Source: CADEFX01 sp050260355 (GTDB lineage: Bacteria > Pseudomonadota > Alphaproteobacteria > Rhizobiales > Hyphomicrobiaceae). Taken from it: 32,894 nucleotides of DNA. Made by a program: the position numbers and the translations under genes. How positions within the stretch are numbered: position 1 is the first letter of the stretch; each line of letters begins with the position of its first letter. Under the pieces are notes generated by a model. The model saw only the letters and a program-made list of their open reading frames with translations. It ran no database searches and was not told the DNA's origin. Where the stretch lies: the NCBI GenBank assembly GCA_050260355.1, contig JBLNBZ010000003.1, forward strand, positions 1 to 32,894. The letters run 5' to 3'. Positions 8,405 to 16,579 of this stretch are shown here, one piece after another.

Positions 8405-9139
8405 TCACGCGGCCGGACTAGGTCGCACCCCCAAGAAAACTTCTTGCACGCGTTTCCTCGTCGAGATCTCGGCCGCCGGGCCGCTCTCGACGATCTGCCC
8501 GATCTCCAGGAGATAGGCCCACTGCGCGAGCGCGAGCGCCTGGCGCGCGTTCTGTTCAACCATCAGGACGCTTATGCCTTCCTGATTGATCCCGCGCACA
8601 AGATCGAAGATGTCACGCACCACCAGCGGTGCGAGACCGATCGAAGGCTCGTCCATGAGCAGCAGCCGTGGCTTCGAGACCAGCGCGCGGGCGATCGCCA
8701 CCATCTGCTGCTCGCCGCCGCTCAGCGACGCCGCAAGCTGATTGCGTCGTTCCTTTAGTCGCGGGAACCGCTCGAACATCGCGGCGATGCCCTTCTCGAC
8801 CTTGGTCTCATCGCTTTCGATGAAGGCGCCCATGCGTAGGTTTTCGAGAACGGTGAGGCTGCCCCAGAGCTGCCGCCCCTCCGGAACCCATGCAATTCCG
8901 AGCTGATGGATCTGGTGCGACTTCAGCCGCATCAGGTCGTGCTTGCCGTCGAATAGAATTCGTCCTGTCTGCGCGCGAACCAAGCCCAGCAGCGTCTTGA
9001 TGATCGTGGTTTTACCGGCGCCGTTGGCGCCGAGAATGACGCGCATCTCGCCTGGCTGGAGCTCGAGCGAGACGTCGAAAACCGCCGGAATCGCACCGTA
9101 GGCGACCGACAGATCGGAGACCTTCAGCAGTGCGGCCAT
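8405..9139 (-). CDS. Branched-chain amino acid-type ABC transporter ATP-binding protein (LivF-like)
   Basis: A 244-residue ATPase with Walker A GANGAGKT (37-44), a Q-loop replaced by the LivF-typical WVPEGRQLWGSLTVLENL, signature LSGGEQQ (139-145) and Walker B LLLMDEP (159-165). The length and the WVPEGR motif place it in LivF rather than LivG. Its ATG (9139) lies 16 bases inside the end of the livG-like gene, indicating translational coupling. It powers the importer with the LivG-like ATPase. Confidence 0.95.
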   Translation of the reverse strand: MAALLKVSDLSVAYGAIPAVFDVSLELQPGEMRVILGANGAGKTTIIKTLLGLVRAQTGRILFDGKHDLMRLKSHQIHQLGIAWVPEGRQLWGSLTVLENLRMGAFIESDETKVEKGIAAMFERFPRLKERRNQLAASLSGGEQQMVAIARALVSKPRLLLMDEPSIGLAPLVVRDIFDLVRGINQEGISVLMVEQNARQALALAQWAYLLEIGQIVESGPAAEISTRKRVQEVFLGVRPSPAA

Positions 9140-9930
9140 GCCTCGGCTCCCAGATAGGCTTCAATCACTTGCGGATCGGCGCGCACCTCGGCGGGCGCGC
9201 CTTCGGCGATCTTCTGCCCGAAGTTCAGGACGATCACCTTGTCCGATGCGGCCATCACCACATTCATGTTGTGCTCGATCAGCAGGATGGTGATGCGGCG
9301 CGCGGTCAAGTTGCTCATCAATTCGACGATGCTGTTCGCCTCGCGCGCGACCATCCCCTGCGTCGGCTCGTCGAGGATCAAGAGCTTGGGCTCGGTCGCG
9401 AGCGCGCGCGCAATTTCGAGCCGCTTCTGGTCGCCGTAAGGCAATTCCTTGGGAAAGGAGAGCCGCTTGTCGGCGATCCCGACAAGCTCGAGCATCTCCT
9501 CCGCCCGCTCTGCGCGGGCGCGCCGCTCGCGGCGTTCGCCCGGCAGCATCAGAAGCGTAGCCAGCACGCTGGAGGAAGTCCGGCACACGCGCCCGACCAT
9601 GACGTTCTCGAGCGCATTGAGATTGGGAAACAATTGGACGTTCTGGAACGTCCGCGCCAGGCCAGCGCTGGCGAGACGATGCGGCTGCCAGCCGCTGACG
9701 TCGACCCCGTCGAAGACGACCTTGCCCCCATCGGGGCGGGTGACGCCCGAGATGAGGTTGAAAAGCGTCGTCTTTCCGGCGCCGTTCGGGCCGACGACCG
9801 AGGTCACGCGGTGGGTGATCGTGCTGAACGTCACGTCAGTCAACGCGACCAGCCCCCCGAATCGCTTCGTCAGGTTGGACACCGCAAGGATTGTGCTGTT
9901 TTTATCGCGCGCATCGCTCGCGGCGCTCAT
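9124..9930 (-). CDS. Branched-chain amino acid-type ABC transporter ATP-binding protein (LivG-like)
   Basis: A 268-residue ATPase with Walker A GPNGAGKT (47-54), Q-loop region RTFQNVQLFPNLNALENVMV, the degenerate LivG signature LPYGDQKRLEIAR (from 163), Walker B LLILDEPTQGM (183-193) and switch histidine H220 (LLIEH). The C-terminal GAPAEVRADPQVIEAYLG tail is diagnostic for LivG. It lies 44 bases downstream of the binding-protein gene, in the same transcript. Confidence 0.95.
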   Translation of the reverse strand: MSAASDARDKNSTILAVSNLTKRFGGLVALTDVTFSTITHRVTSVVGPNGAGKTTLFNLISGVTRPDGGKVVFDGVDVSGWQPHRLASAGLARTFQNVQLFPNLNALENVMVGRVCRTSSSVLATLLMLPGERRERRARAERAEEMLELVGIADKRLSFPKELPYGDQKRLEIARALATEPKLLILDEPTQGMVAREANSIVELMSNLTARRITILLIEHNMNVVMAASDKVIVLNFGQKIAEGAPAEVRADPQVIEAYLGAEAWPHC

Positions 9931-9974
9931 ATCCCGTCCCCGGTCGTTGAACCGTCGGCTCGTCTGCTGTGAAA

Positions 9975-11171
9975 TCAGATGGCGGTGTAGGTGGCGCGGC
10001 CCGTCATCTGCAGGATGGTCACGGTCGGCGTCATGTTCTCGCCCGTCGGCGGGTTTTTGAACGTGATGTGGGTGCCGATCGGCGTCGTGAAGTCGAGGGA
10101 CCTCAGCGCGTCGTTGACCTTGTTGCGATCGGTGCCGTTGGCGCGCTTGATGGCCTCGACCACGCAGAAGACGGAATCATAGCCGTAGGACGAGTAGGTG
10201 GTGACTTCGAGCTTGAACCGCTTCGCGTAGCGGGCAAGCCAGTCGACGACGGGTCCCGAAGCGCTCTTATAATCACGGCCGGTCCACGTATAGCTGTCCT
10301 TGATGCCGCCGTTGGTCCCGTCCCAATAGAGCGGATCCTGGAAGTTTCCGTAGCCGGTGAGCAACGGCTTTTCGATGCTCATCGCGCGCAATTGTGAGGT
10401 GACCTTGATGCCGTCGCCGGTCGTGGAAGCGACATAGACCGCGTCCGGGTTTGCGCCCTTGATCGTCGTGATCTGTGCAGCGAAATCCTGGTCGCCGCCG
10501 TTGAACGCTTCGTACGCGACCAGCTCGTAGCCGAGCTTCTGCTGCGAACTCTTGCACACCTCGGCGTCCCCGGCTTGCGCGTCCTGTGTCTGATCGTAGA
10601 TGACCGCGAGCCGCTTGATGCCATTGCGCTTGACGACTTTCTCGAGAAGGACAGGCGTCGCCGTGCCCGAGACCGGATTGACGCGATAGGCCCACTCCGA
10701 CCAGCGCTTCACCGGGGCTCCGGCGGCGCCGACGACCGGTAGCTTGAGCTGCCCCGCGAGTGGCACCATCGGCACGTAGCCGACGGAATTCGCCGGTCCG
10801 ATCTGCGCGACGAACGCCGCGTTCAGCGCATGCTGACGATAAAGCGTCACCGCCTGACGTGCGTCATTCGCCATGTCCTCCGTCGACAGTTCCAGCGTGT
10901 ACCGCGTGCCCTTGGAATCGGCGAAACCGCCGACCGCATTGATCTCTTCGACGGCCATGAGCGCGCCGTCGCGGCAGCGCTGGCCGTAAGCGCTCGACGG
11001 CCCGGTCAAGGCTTCGACCTGCGCGATCTTCACCACCGCCGCCGCGCGCGCGACACCGATGATCGATGGAAAGGCCACAAAGCTGCTGCCGACCGCCGCC
11101 GCGCCTTTCATGAGGGTTCGCCGGCTCATTGAGGCACGATCGCTTCCGCCGGTCTTTCTCGTATCTTTCAT
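9975..11171 (-). CDS. ABC transporter substrate-binding protein (LivK/Peripla_BP_6-like), Tat-exported
   Basis: A 398-residue periplasmic binding protein. A twin-arginine signal is visible (SRRTLMK, residues 16-22), with the hydrophobic stretch ending at GVARAAA near residue 45. The mature part begins VVKIAQVEALTGPSSAYGQ, the classic start of the type I two-lobed HAAT binding domain. It sits just before the LivG, LivF, LivH and LivM genes and 70 bases after the GAF gene. Members of this family bind branched-chain amino acids, amides, urea or aromatic acids. With an amidase and a CoA ligase in the same operon, an amide or carboxylate ligand is plausible but unproven. Confidence 0.95.
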   Translation of the reverse strand: MKDTRKTGGSDRASMSRRTLMKGAAAVGSSFVAFPSIIGVARAAAVVKIAQVEALTGPSSAYGQRCRDGALMAVEEINAVGGFADSKGTRYTLELSTEDMANDARQAVTLYRQHALNAAFVAQIGPANSVGYVPMVPLAGQLKLPVVGAAGAPVKRWSEWAYRVNPVSGTATPVLLEKVVKRNGIKRLAVIYDQTQDAQAGDAEVCKSSQQKLGYELVAYEAFNGGDQDFAAQITTIKGANPDAVYVASTTGDGIKVTSQLRAMSIEKPLLTGYGNFQDPLYWDGTNGGIKDSYTWTGRDYKSASGPVVDWLARYAKRFKLEVTTYSSYGYDSVFCVVEAIKRANGTDRNKVNDALRSLDFTTPIGTHITFKNPPTGENMTPTVTILQMTGRATYTAI

Positions 11172-11241
11172 TTCGGTCTCCCCTGGATCTGATTAATGTG
11201 GACTTTCATTTGACGCCACGAACGGCGCGCCGATCGTCGGG

Positions 11242-11820
11242 TCAGTCAATTCCGTCAAGCAGTGCGCTGCCGCCATGCGCGACGAAGGCCGCGGCGGCGA
11301 GATCACCAAATGCGATCTGGATGGCCAGATCGGCCTCGGAGTACGTGTTGCGCGCTTGCGAGGCCGTGACGATCTGCCCGAACATCTGTCCTTTCCAGAA
11401 CAGCGGCGCAAACACGACCGAGCCCATCCGGGAGGTTTTCAAAATCTGCTGGAAGTCGTTGTGCTCGTCGGTGTTGGCGAGCAGCAGCGGCTTCTGATGC
11501 TTCACGACCCAGCCGGGGTGCCCGTGCCCGATCGGGATGCGCAGCCTGTGCTGTTCGGCCGGAAAGCCGTCTTCGGCGACGAGAACGTTCTCGCGGCGGG
11601 ACGGGCTGATTAGGAAAATGCCCGAGATGGAGTAATGCCGTTCGCCTTCCTTCAATGCGCCGGGACGCAGATACGCGTCCTTGTCGCCGAGCAGTGCTTT
11701 GCTCGCGCCCGTGATCTTCAAAAGCGCGCTTTCGGCGTCTGGCGCGTCGATGGCGGCGCGCGAGGCGATGGTGAATGCATCCCAGGCCGTAGCACGGAAC
11801 ATGTTTGGGTCGCGGCTCAT
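11242..11820 (-). CDS. GAF domain-containing protein
   Basis: A 192-residue soluble protein that is essentially one GAF domain (about 15-185), with segments HYSISGIFLISPSRRENVLV, LRIPIGHGHPGWVVKHQKPL and GSVVFAPLFWKGQMFGQIVT. There is no attached kinase, cyclase, DNA-binding or output domain, so it would act as a stand-alone ligand sensor or binding protein. It lies 15 bases downstream of the deacetylase-family gene and upstream of the binding-protein gene. It may sense the transported compound and act on a partner, or hold a small-molecule cofactor; neither is shown by the sequence. Confidence 0.88.
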   Translation of the reverse strand: MSRDPNMFRATAWDAFTIASRAAIDAPDAESALLKITGASKALLGDKDAYLRPGALKEGERHYSISGIFLISPSRRENVLVAEDGFPAEQHRLRIPIGHGHPGWVVKHQKPLLLANTDEHNDFQQILKTSRMGSVVFAPLFWKGQMFGQIVTASQARNTYSEADLAIQIAFGDLAAAAFVAHGGSALLDGID

Positions 11821-11835
11821 GTGAGTTCCTTGCCC

Positions 11836-12702
11836 TCATGACATCTTTGTCGGTGCAGGGACGGCGCGCGCAAAATACTCGGCAATGGCGCGCCGCGTCG
11901 TGATCCAGGCGCGCGGCTCGCGCGTAATGTGATCGAGCACGCGTTCGAATGCGCCGATACGTCCCGGGCGGCCGATGATCCGCATATGAACGCCGATCGA
12001 GAGCATTGTCGGCTCGCTGCGCGGCTCCCGCATCATCCAATTGAAGGAATCGATGGCATACGAGGCCCAGTCCGCCGGGGAGAGAGCCGGCGCGTTCCAC
12101 ATCTTCATGTCGTTGGTGTCGAGGGAATAGGGAACGACGACGATAGGCTTGCCGCTGCTGATGTCCCAGAACGGCTTGTCGCTGCTGTAGTCATCCATGT
12201 GATAGAGGAAGCCTTCTTCGGCCAGCAGGCGCCGTGTATTGCCGGTGTGGAGATAGCGCGAGAGCCAGCCGAGGGGCCGCTGCCCGACGCTCTTTTCGAT
12301 CGACGAGATGGCCTTGCGGATGAAGGCGCGCTCGTCCGTCTCGCTGAAGCGATGCTGCGGGACCCAGCGCCACCCGTGCGCGCAGGCTTCGTGCCCGCCC
12401 GCCGCAATGGCTTTGGCGATATGCGGCGCGCGCTCGAGCGCGAGGCCCGCTGCGGTGAAGGTCGCCTTGATGCCGAAACGCTCGAGCAGGAACAGCACGC
12501 GCTGCGCCGCTGGGCCGGTGCCGTAAGCGTAGTTCGTTTCGTTGCTGTAATTGCGGAACTCGCCTTTGAGCACGACGCCAAGCTCATCGATCGGCTCCGG
12601 CGAGCGGTCGCCATCGGTGATGCGCAGTTCCGCTCCTTCTTCGACATTGACGACGAAGGAAACCGCGAGCTGCTTTCCATCAGGCCACGAGAAACTTGCC
12701 AT
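11836..12702 (-). CDS. Polysaccharide deacetylase family hydrolase (PuuE/allantoinase-like)
   Basis: A 288-residue protein starting MASFSWPDGK. The frame is open to 12990, but the extra N-terminus is arginine-rich and antisense-like, and overlaps the amidase, so ATG 12702 is chosen (23-base overlap with the amidase end). It has the NodB-homology fold of the PuuE branch: VVNVEEGAELRI, FLLERFGIKATFTAAGLALE, GGHEACAHGWRW and TGNTRRLLAEEGFLYHMDDY. PuuE-type enzymes hydrolyse cyclic ureides or imides or remove N-acyl groups, often without the zinc site of chitin deacetylases. Together with the amidase this suggests opening and cleavage of a cyclic amide or imide. The exact substrate is unknown. 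Confidence 0.88.
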   Translation of the reverse strand: MASFSWPDGKQLAVSFVVNVEEGAELRITDGDRSPEPIDELGVVLKGEFRNYSNETNYAYGTGPAAQRVLFLLERFGIKATFTAAGLALERAPHIAKAIAAGGHEACAHGWRWVPQHRFSETDERAFIRKAISSIEKSVGQRPLGWLSRYLHTGNTRRLLAEEGFLYHMDDYSSDKPFWDISSGKPIVVVPYSLDTNDMKMWNAPALSPADWASYAIDSFNWMMREPRSEPTMLSIGVHMRIIGRPGRIGAFERVLDHITREPRAWITTRRAIAEYFARAVPAPTKMS

Positions 12703-14047
12703 CAGACGTGCTCCAGCGAGGGGGCGGGCAGCAACCGGCGATGCGCTCGCCGAGCGCGAGCAGCCAGTCGTCTTTGCCGAAAGGCGCGACGAGTTGAACG
12801 GACATCGGCAACGCATCGCCATCCGCAATTGGAAGCGCGAGCGCCGGCACGCCGGCGAGGTTGGCGAAGCTCGTGAAGCGCGCCGCGTTCGGCGCGCCGT
12901 GGCTGTTGAACGGAATGGCTTTGTGCGGCGTGGTCGGAGAAAGAATCGCGTGGCATCGCGCGAACTGCTTGGCGAGCCAGCGCCGCGCATCCTCCATCGC
13001 CTTATAGGCTTTGGCTATTCGTAGCGCTGGCTGGCGCTGGGCATAGGCCATGGCGTCGCGGAAGAGCGGAGAAAATCCCTCCGGGCTTTCCTTAAGCGCG
13101 GCTTCGTGCACTAGCGCCGCTTCGGCTTCGGTGATTAGGAGGCCGTCCCTGCGTGCGCGACCCGGGTCGAAGCCGCTGCCGCCGATCGTCACCAGCTCGA
13201 TGTTTGATTTTTCCAGCAATGCCACGATCGTCTTGAAGCCGCGCGTTACTTCAGGCGCAGCCGCATCGCCAGGGTCTAGAATCCCGAGTGTCAAGCTATT
13301 GCCGAAATCAGTTCTTGGCTCTGCGACACTTTTCCACCCCAGCGGGCGATCGGCGATCGCTTGGAAAGCAAGCGCCGCATCAGCGACAGTGCGCGCCAGG
13401 ACCCCCACATGGTCCAATGTCGGCGAGAGCTCTAACACGCCATCGGTATCGATCGCGCCGTGGCTCGGCTTGAAGCCGACGATCCCGCAATAGCTGGCGG
13501 GAATGCGCACGGATCCTAGTGTGTCGGTTCCAAGCGCCACGGTGCACAAGCCCGACGTGACCGCCGCCGCTGATCCGCCGGAGGAGCCACCGGGCGTATG
13601 ATGGGGGCGCAGCGGATTGTAGCACCGCCCGTAGTGCGGGCTTTCAGTCGTCGAGCCGAAAGCCCCTTCGTCCATATTCAGCATGCCGACGACGACGGCG
13701 CCGGCCTTGCGCAACTTGTCGACGACCGGCGCATCCGCCGGTGCGACGTAGTCCTGATACGCCGCAATGGCGCCCGGTCTCGCCAAACCAGCGACGGCGA
13801 TATTGTCCTTGATGCCGACCGGAATGCCGTCCAGCGAGCCGATAGGCGCACCACGCTTGTATCGATCGGTCGAAGCGCGCGCGGCGGCGCGGCCTCTTGC
13901 TTCATCGATACGGACATAGGCATTCAAGGTTGGGTTGCGCTCGGCGATGTCGGCCAGCAATGCCTCGTGAAGTTCGGTTGGCGTCAGTCGGCCTGCCGCG
14001 AAGTCCGCGTGCAGCGTCATCACGGTGCTATGCGGATTGGCGCTCAT
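12680..14047 (-). CDS. Amidase signature family hydrolase
   Basis: A 455-residue amidase-signature enzyme. The Ser-cisSer-Lys triad can be read as K80 (GIPVGIKDN), cis-Ser S155 (PGGSSGGSA) and nucleophile S179 (TDTLGSVRIPAS); the 24-residue spacing between the two serines matches malonamidase-type enzymes. It cleaves a linear amide or carbamoyl bond to an acid and ammonia in the cytoplasm. The TGA overlaps the downstream deacetylase-family start by 23 bases and the ATG overlaps the ligase stop by four (ATGA). Annotation as a GatA, allophanate hydrolase or AtzF relative is possible, but no GatB/GatC genes or allophanate C-terminal domain are present. Confidence 0.92.
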   Translation of the reverse strand: MSANPHSTVMTLHADFAAGRLTPTELHEALLADIAERNPTLNAYVRIDEARGRAAARASTDRYKRGAPIGSLDGIPVGIKDNIAVAGLARPGAIAAYQDYVAPADAPVVDKLRKAGAVVVGMLNMDEGAFGSTTESPHYGRCYNPLRPHHTPGGSSGGSAAAVTSGLCTVALGTDTLGSVRIPASYCGIVGFKPSHGAIDTDGVLELSPTLDHVGVLARTVADAALAFQAIADRPLGWKSVAEPRTDFGNSLTLGILDPGDAAAPEVTRGFKTIVALLEKSNIELVTIGGSGFDPGRARRDGLLITEAEAALVHEAALKESPEGFSPLFRDAMAYAQRQPALRIAKAYKAMEDARRWLAKQFARCHAILSPTTPHKAIPFNSHGAPNAARFTSFANLAGVPALALPIADGDALPMSVQLVAPFGKDDWLLALGERIAGCCPPPRWSTSDGKFLVA

Positions 14048-15504
14048 GCGCTTGTCGGGAACGGCTTGTGCCGTGCGTCGATCAGCCGAATCGGCTTCTG
14101 CCGCATGTCAACTTGGGTGAGGGCCGACAGCGAGCCCGCCGGGGTCAGTTCAATGACGACATCGATGCCCAGCTTCTGGCGCAGGGTATTGCGAATGCTC
14201 TCGGCCAACGCTGCGTCGGTCGTGTCACCATGGACTTCGACTGCCACTACAAGCGTGTCGCGATCTGTCTCATCGCGCTCCGCACGACAGATGTACTCTC
14301 CTGTGAGATCGGCGGAGACCGGCAGCATTGAGCCGACGGCGGTTGGAAACACGTTGATTCCGCGCAGCTTGACCATGTTGTCGCTGCGGCCGAGGAAGCC
14401 GTCGATGCGCCGCAAATTCAGCCCGAGCGAGGAGCGTCCGGCACGCCAGCGCGTCACGTCGTGCGTATTGAAGCGGATCATCGGGTAGATGTCGTCCTTG
14501 TAAAGGGTGGTCACGATCATGTCGCCCACTTCGCAGTCCTCGACGGGCGCGTGGGTGTCAATCTTACCGACTTCAAGTAACTGCGCGTCCTCCATGACAT
14601 AAAGGCCGTCATGATCGGGGCCTTCGCTCGCGATCGTCCCGGTGTCCGCGACGCCGTACCAGTCGAAGATTTCACAGCCGCCCCAGGATTCGGAGAGCGC
14701 AGCACGATCTTCCTGCCCGATATGGCCGCAGATCATGCGTATCTTCACATCGCGCCCAGGAATAATGCCTGCCTCCTGCGCGACAGCGGCAAGCCGCTTG
14801 ATGTAGTCGACAAACCCGACGATCACGGTCGCACCAAACGAGCGCATGAGCTCGACCTGACGCGCTGAACGCGTTTCGATGCCGGTTCCGGCGGGGATGA
14901 ACGTGGCGCCGGTCCAGTGCGTAACAGCCTCGCGGATGTAGTGGCCGCCGTTGATTAGGCCGTGCCCGTAGACGGAATGGACGATATCGGTGTCGGCCAT
15001 GCCGTGCAAACGGTAGGCACGCGCAAGGAGAAGGTTCTGCACCTCGCGACCGCGCGGACCGAACGGCACGATTTGCGGATTGCCGGTGGTGCCACTCGTC
15101 GTATGGATGATGATGGGTGGGCGCTCCGCTTCCGGATAGGCGTCACGGCCGTGAAAATCGCCGAACGGCGGCGCCCGTTCGATCGACGCCATGAGATCGG
15201 ACTTATCGAAGACGGGCAGCCGCGGAAGATCGTCGAGACTTTGGATATCACCGGGCTGCGCGCCCGCGGCGCCCCACAGCCGCTGATAAAACGGAATGGT
15301 CCATGCGCGCGCGACGCAGCGGCGGAACATCGCGTTTTGCCGCCGGTGGAGTTCGTCGCGGCTGAGGTCACGGCCGTATGCGAGAAAGGCTTCGCCGATT
15401 GGAAACTCGGCAAGGAGTTCGGCCCCGTTCAGCGCCGCCATATAAGTTGCGCCCGCCATGTTACGTCTCGAAGAAGCGAAACCGCCCAGCATTCCGAGCG
15501 GCAT
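14044..15504 (-). CDS. Phenylacetate-CoA ligase-like (PaaK family) adenylate-forming enzyme
   Basis: A 486-residue ANL-superfamily enzyme of the PaaK branch. The phosphate-binding loop is TSGTTGNP (about 136-143), preceded by RRQNAMFRRCVARAWTIPFY, a typical PaaK N-terminus. The adenine/acyl-binding motif is near FDWYGVADTG, and the C-terminal domain begins at GRSDNMVKLRGINVFPTAVG with the hinge and K-containing loop. It would activate a carboxylic acid to its CoA thioester at the cost of ATP. As first gene of the operon it may handle the acid released by the amidase. Starts MPLGMLGG (15504), MLGGF and MAGATY (16 codons in) are all possible; none has a strong ribosome-binding site. Confidence 0.9.
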   Translation of the reverse strand: MPLGMLGGFASSRRNMAGATYMAALNGAELLAEFPIGEAFLAYGRDLSRDELHRRQNAMFRRCVARAWTIPFYQRLWGAAGAQPGDIQSLDDLPRLPVFDKSDLMASIERAPPFGDFHGRDAYPEAERPPIIIHTTSGTTGNPQIVPFGPRGREVQNLLLARAYRLHGMADTDIVHSVYGHGLINGGHYIREAVTHWTGATFIPAGTGIETRSARQVELMRSFGATVIVGFVDYIKRLAAVAQEAGIIPGRDVKIRMICGHIGQEDRAALSESWGGCEIFDWYGVADTGTIASEGPDHDGLYVMEDAQLLEVGKIDTHAPVEDCEVGDMIVTTLYKDDIYPMIRFNTHDVTRWRAGRSSLGLNLRRIDGFLGRSDNMVKLRGINVFPTAVGSMLPVSADLTGEYICRAERDETDRDTLVVAVEVHGDTTDAALAESIRNTLRQKLGIDVVIELTPAGSLSALTQVDMRQKPIRLIDARHKPFPTSA

Positions 15505-15552
15505 CCGCGCTGTGTTCTGCTCTTCAAATGCGTCTCCGCTCCCGGTAACAAC

Positions 15553-15569
15553 TCTTGCCTATAGCAAGA
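15553..15569. promoter_or_regulatory. Candidate LysR-type operator upstream of the ligase/amidase/Liv operon
   Basis: The palindrome TCTTGC-CTATA-GCAAGA has perfect 6-bp arms and a 5-bp centre. It contains the T-N11-A pattern of LysR boxes (T15555 to A15567). It lies about 50 bases upstream of the PaaK-like start at 15504, in the spacer shared with the CRISPR relic. The only LysR gene in the window is at the far end of this operon. The link is inference. Confidence 0.5.
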
Positions 15570-15740
15570 ATGACCCATGCCATGTCGGCAAAACAGCTAT
15601 ACTTCTTTGAGCGCTTCAACCGAGCCGCGGAATGTTCCGCAAGCTGCTTGAATGTGCAAAACCGCTTGTTGAGGATTGATGCTCGAAGGCACTTTCGAAT
15701 TTGGGCTTGGAAGGTCCCTTCGGACTTGGATGCGTGAGCA

Positions 15741-16262
15741 ATGCACACACAGCCTCGCATGCCACAGATATACGCGCACTCTGTCGCTGGCGCGCCGCCG
15801 GAGGAATGGCAGAGCATGCGCTGTCACGCTCAGGCCGTGGCCGAGCTGGCAGCCGCACGTGCCGCGAAGTTCGGCGCCGGCGATCTGGGACGTATAGGCG
15901 GACTCCTGCACGACATCGGCAAATACTCGGAAGAGTTCCAGGCCCGGATCAAGGATCAGCATGGGCGCGTCGATCACTCGACCGCCGGCGCTCAGGTTGC
16001 CGCGCAGCTCTACCCGGCCACCGGCAGGCTGATCGCCTATATAATTGCCGGCCATCATGCCGGCCTTGCCAACGGCACCGGCGAGACCACTCGACGTGCG
16101 TCGCTTGAGAGGCGGCTTGCGGATAAGACCATCAAAAGGTTCGACGGCTGGCGGTTGGAGGTCGAAGTGCCGGAAGGCTGCGCGTCACCCCAACTCCAGT
16201 TCCATCCCAACCCTCAATCGGCGAGAGAGCGAGGAGGCTTCCGCGCAGCGTTCCTGACCCGA
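15741..16262 (+). pseudogene. cas3: cas3 remnant (type I-C), N-terminal HD nuclease part only
   Basis: About 174 codons match the N-terminus of type I-C Cas3. They show YAHSVAGAPPEEWQ, the HD-nuclease metal ligands H29, H57-D58 (GGLLHDIGKYSEEFQ), D78-H79 (VDHSTAGAQ) and H105-H106 (IAGHHAGL), and finally GGFRAAFLTR. The full family length is roughly 750 residues; the rest of the nuclease and the whole helicase are missing. Homology stops at about 16262, where cas1 sequence begins in another frame. The cas3 frame stays open to 16571 but reads cas1 out of frame. An alternative start is the ATG at 15759. The gene cannot support interference because the helicase is gone. Confidence 0.92.
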
Positions 16263-16557
16263 CCTCGTCGAGGAATTTCGCCCGTTCTTTGCCGACCGCC
16301 TTGTGCTTTCGCTTATCAACCGACGGCAACTTGCCGCCCGCGACTTCCGCCGGCTCGACAACGGCGCCACGCTGCTGACCGAGGAGAGCCGCAAGGCGGT
16401 GCTTATCGCGTATCAGGAGAGGAAGCGCGACGAGATCCAGCATCCCTTCCTGGAAGAGAAGGTGACGGTGGGCCTGCTGTGGCACGTGCAGTCGCAGCTC
16501 CTGGCCCGGCATCTGCGCGGCGACCTCGACGCCTATCCGCCGTTCGTGTGGAGGTGA
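16261..16557 (+). pseudogene. cas1: cas1 remnant (type I-C), C-terminal third only
   Basis: From 16261 the +1-shifted frame reads DLVEEFRPFFADRLVLSLIN, then a stretch with NGATLLTEESRK, FLEEKVTVGLLWHVQSQLLA and finally RHLRGDLDAYPPFVWR before the TGA at 16555. This is the conserved C-terminus of Cas1 from type I-C systems, about 98 of some 340 residues. Upstream in this frame a TGA lies at 16255, so the junction with cas3 falls within 16258-16265. In an intact I-C operon cas5, cas8c, cas7 and cas4 lie between cas3 and cas1; all are absent. A single internal deletion of several kilobases explains the structure. Confidence 0.92.
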
Positions 16558-16567
16558 GAAGAACGCC

Positions 16568-16579
16568 ATGATGCTGCTC
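16568..16579 (+). pseudogene. cas2: cas2 remnant: first four codons only
   Basis: Ten bases after the cas1 stop lies ATGATGCTGCTC, reading MMLL, the way I-C cas2 genes begin (MM followed by hydrophobic residues). The sequence then passes straight into the 3' part of a CRISPR repeat. A GCTC shared between the cas2 start and the repeat marks the likely deletion join. The cas2 reading is inferred from position and four residues only. Confidence 0.55.

Noticed and set aside
8392..8559. N-terminal extension of the LivH-like protein
   Set aside because: Arginine-rich and overlapping the livF-like gene; the LivH family starts at MDMFLQQVMNG.
9130..9972. Plus-strand open frame of 280 codons opposite the LivG-like gene
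   Set aside because: Antisense shadow of a gene with complete ATPase motifs; no recognisable protein features.
12703..12990. N-terminal extension of the PuuE-like protein
   Set aside because: Arginine- and serine-rich, antisense-like, and overlapping the amidase coding region; the family starts near MASFSWPDGK.
15597..16058. Minus-strand 153-codon frame opposite cas3
   Set aside because: Antisense to the clear Cas3 HD domain; no features of its own.
16263..16571. C-terminal part of the open cas3 frame as a genuine protein domain
   Set aside because: It is cas1 read out of frame; the arginine/alanine/proline-rich product has no family features.
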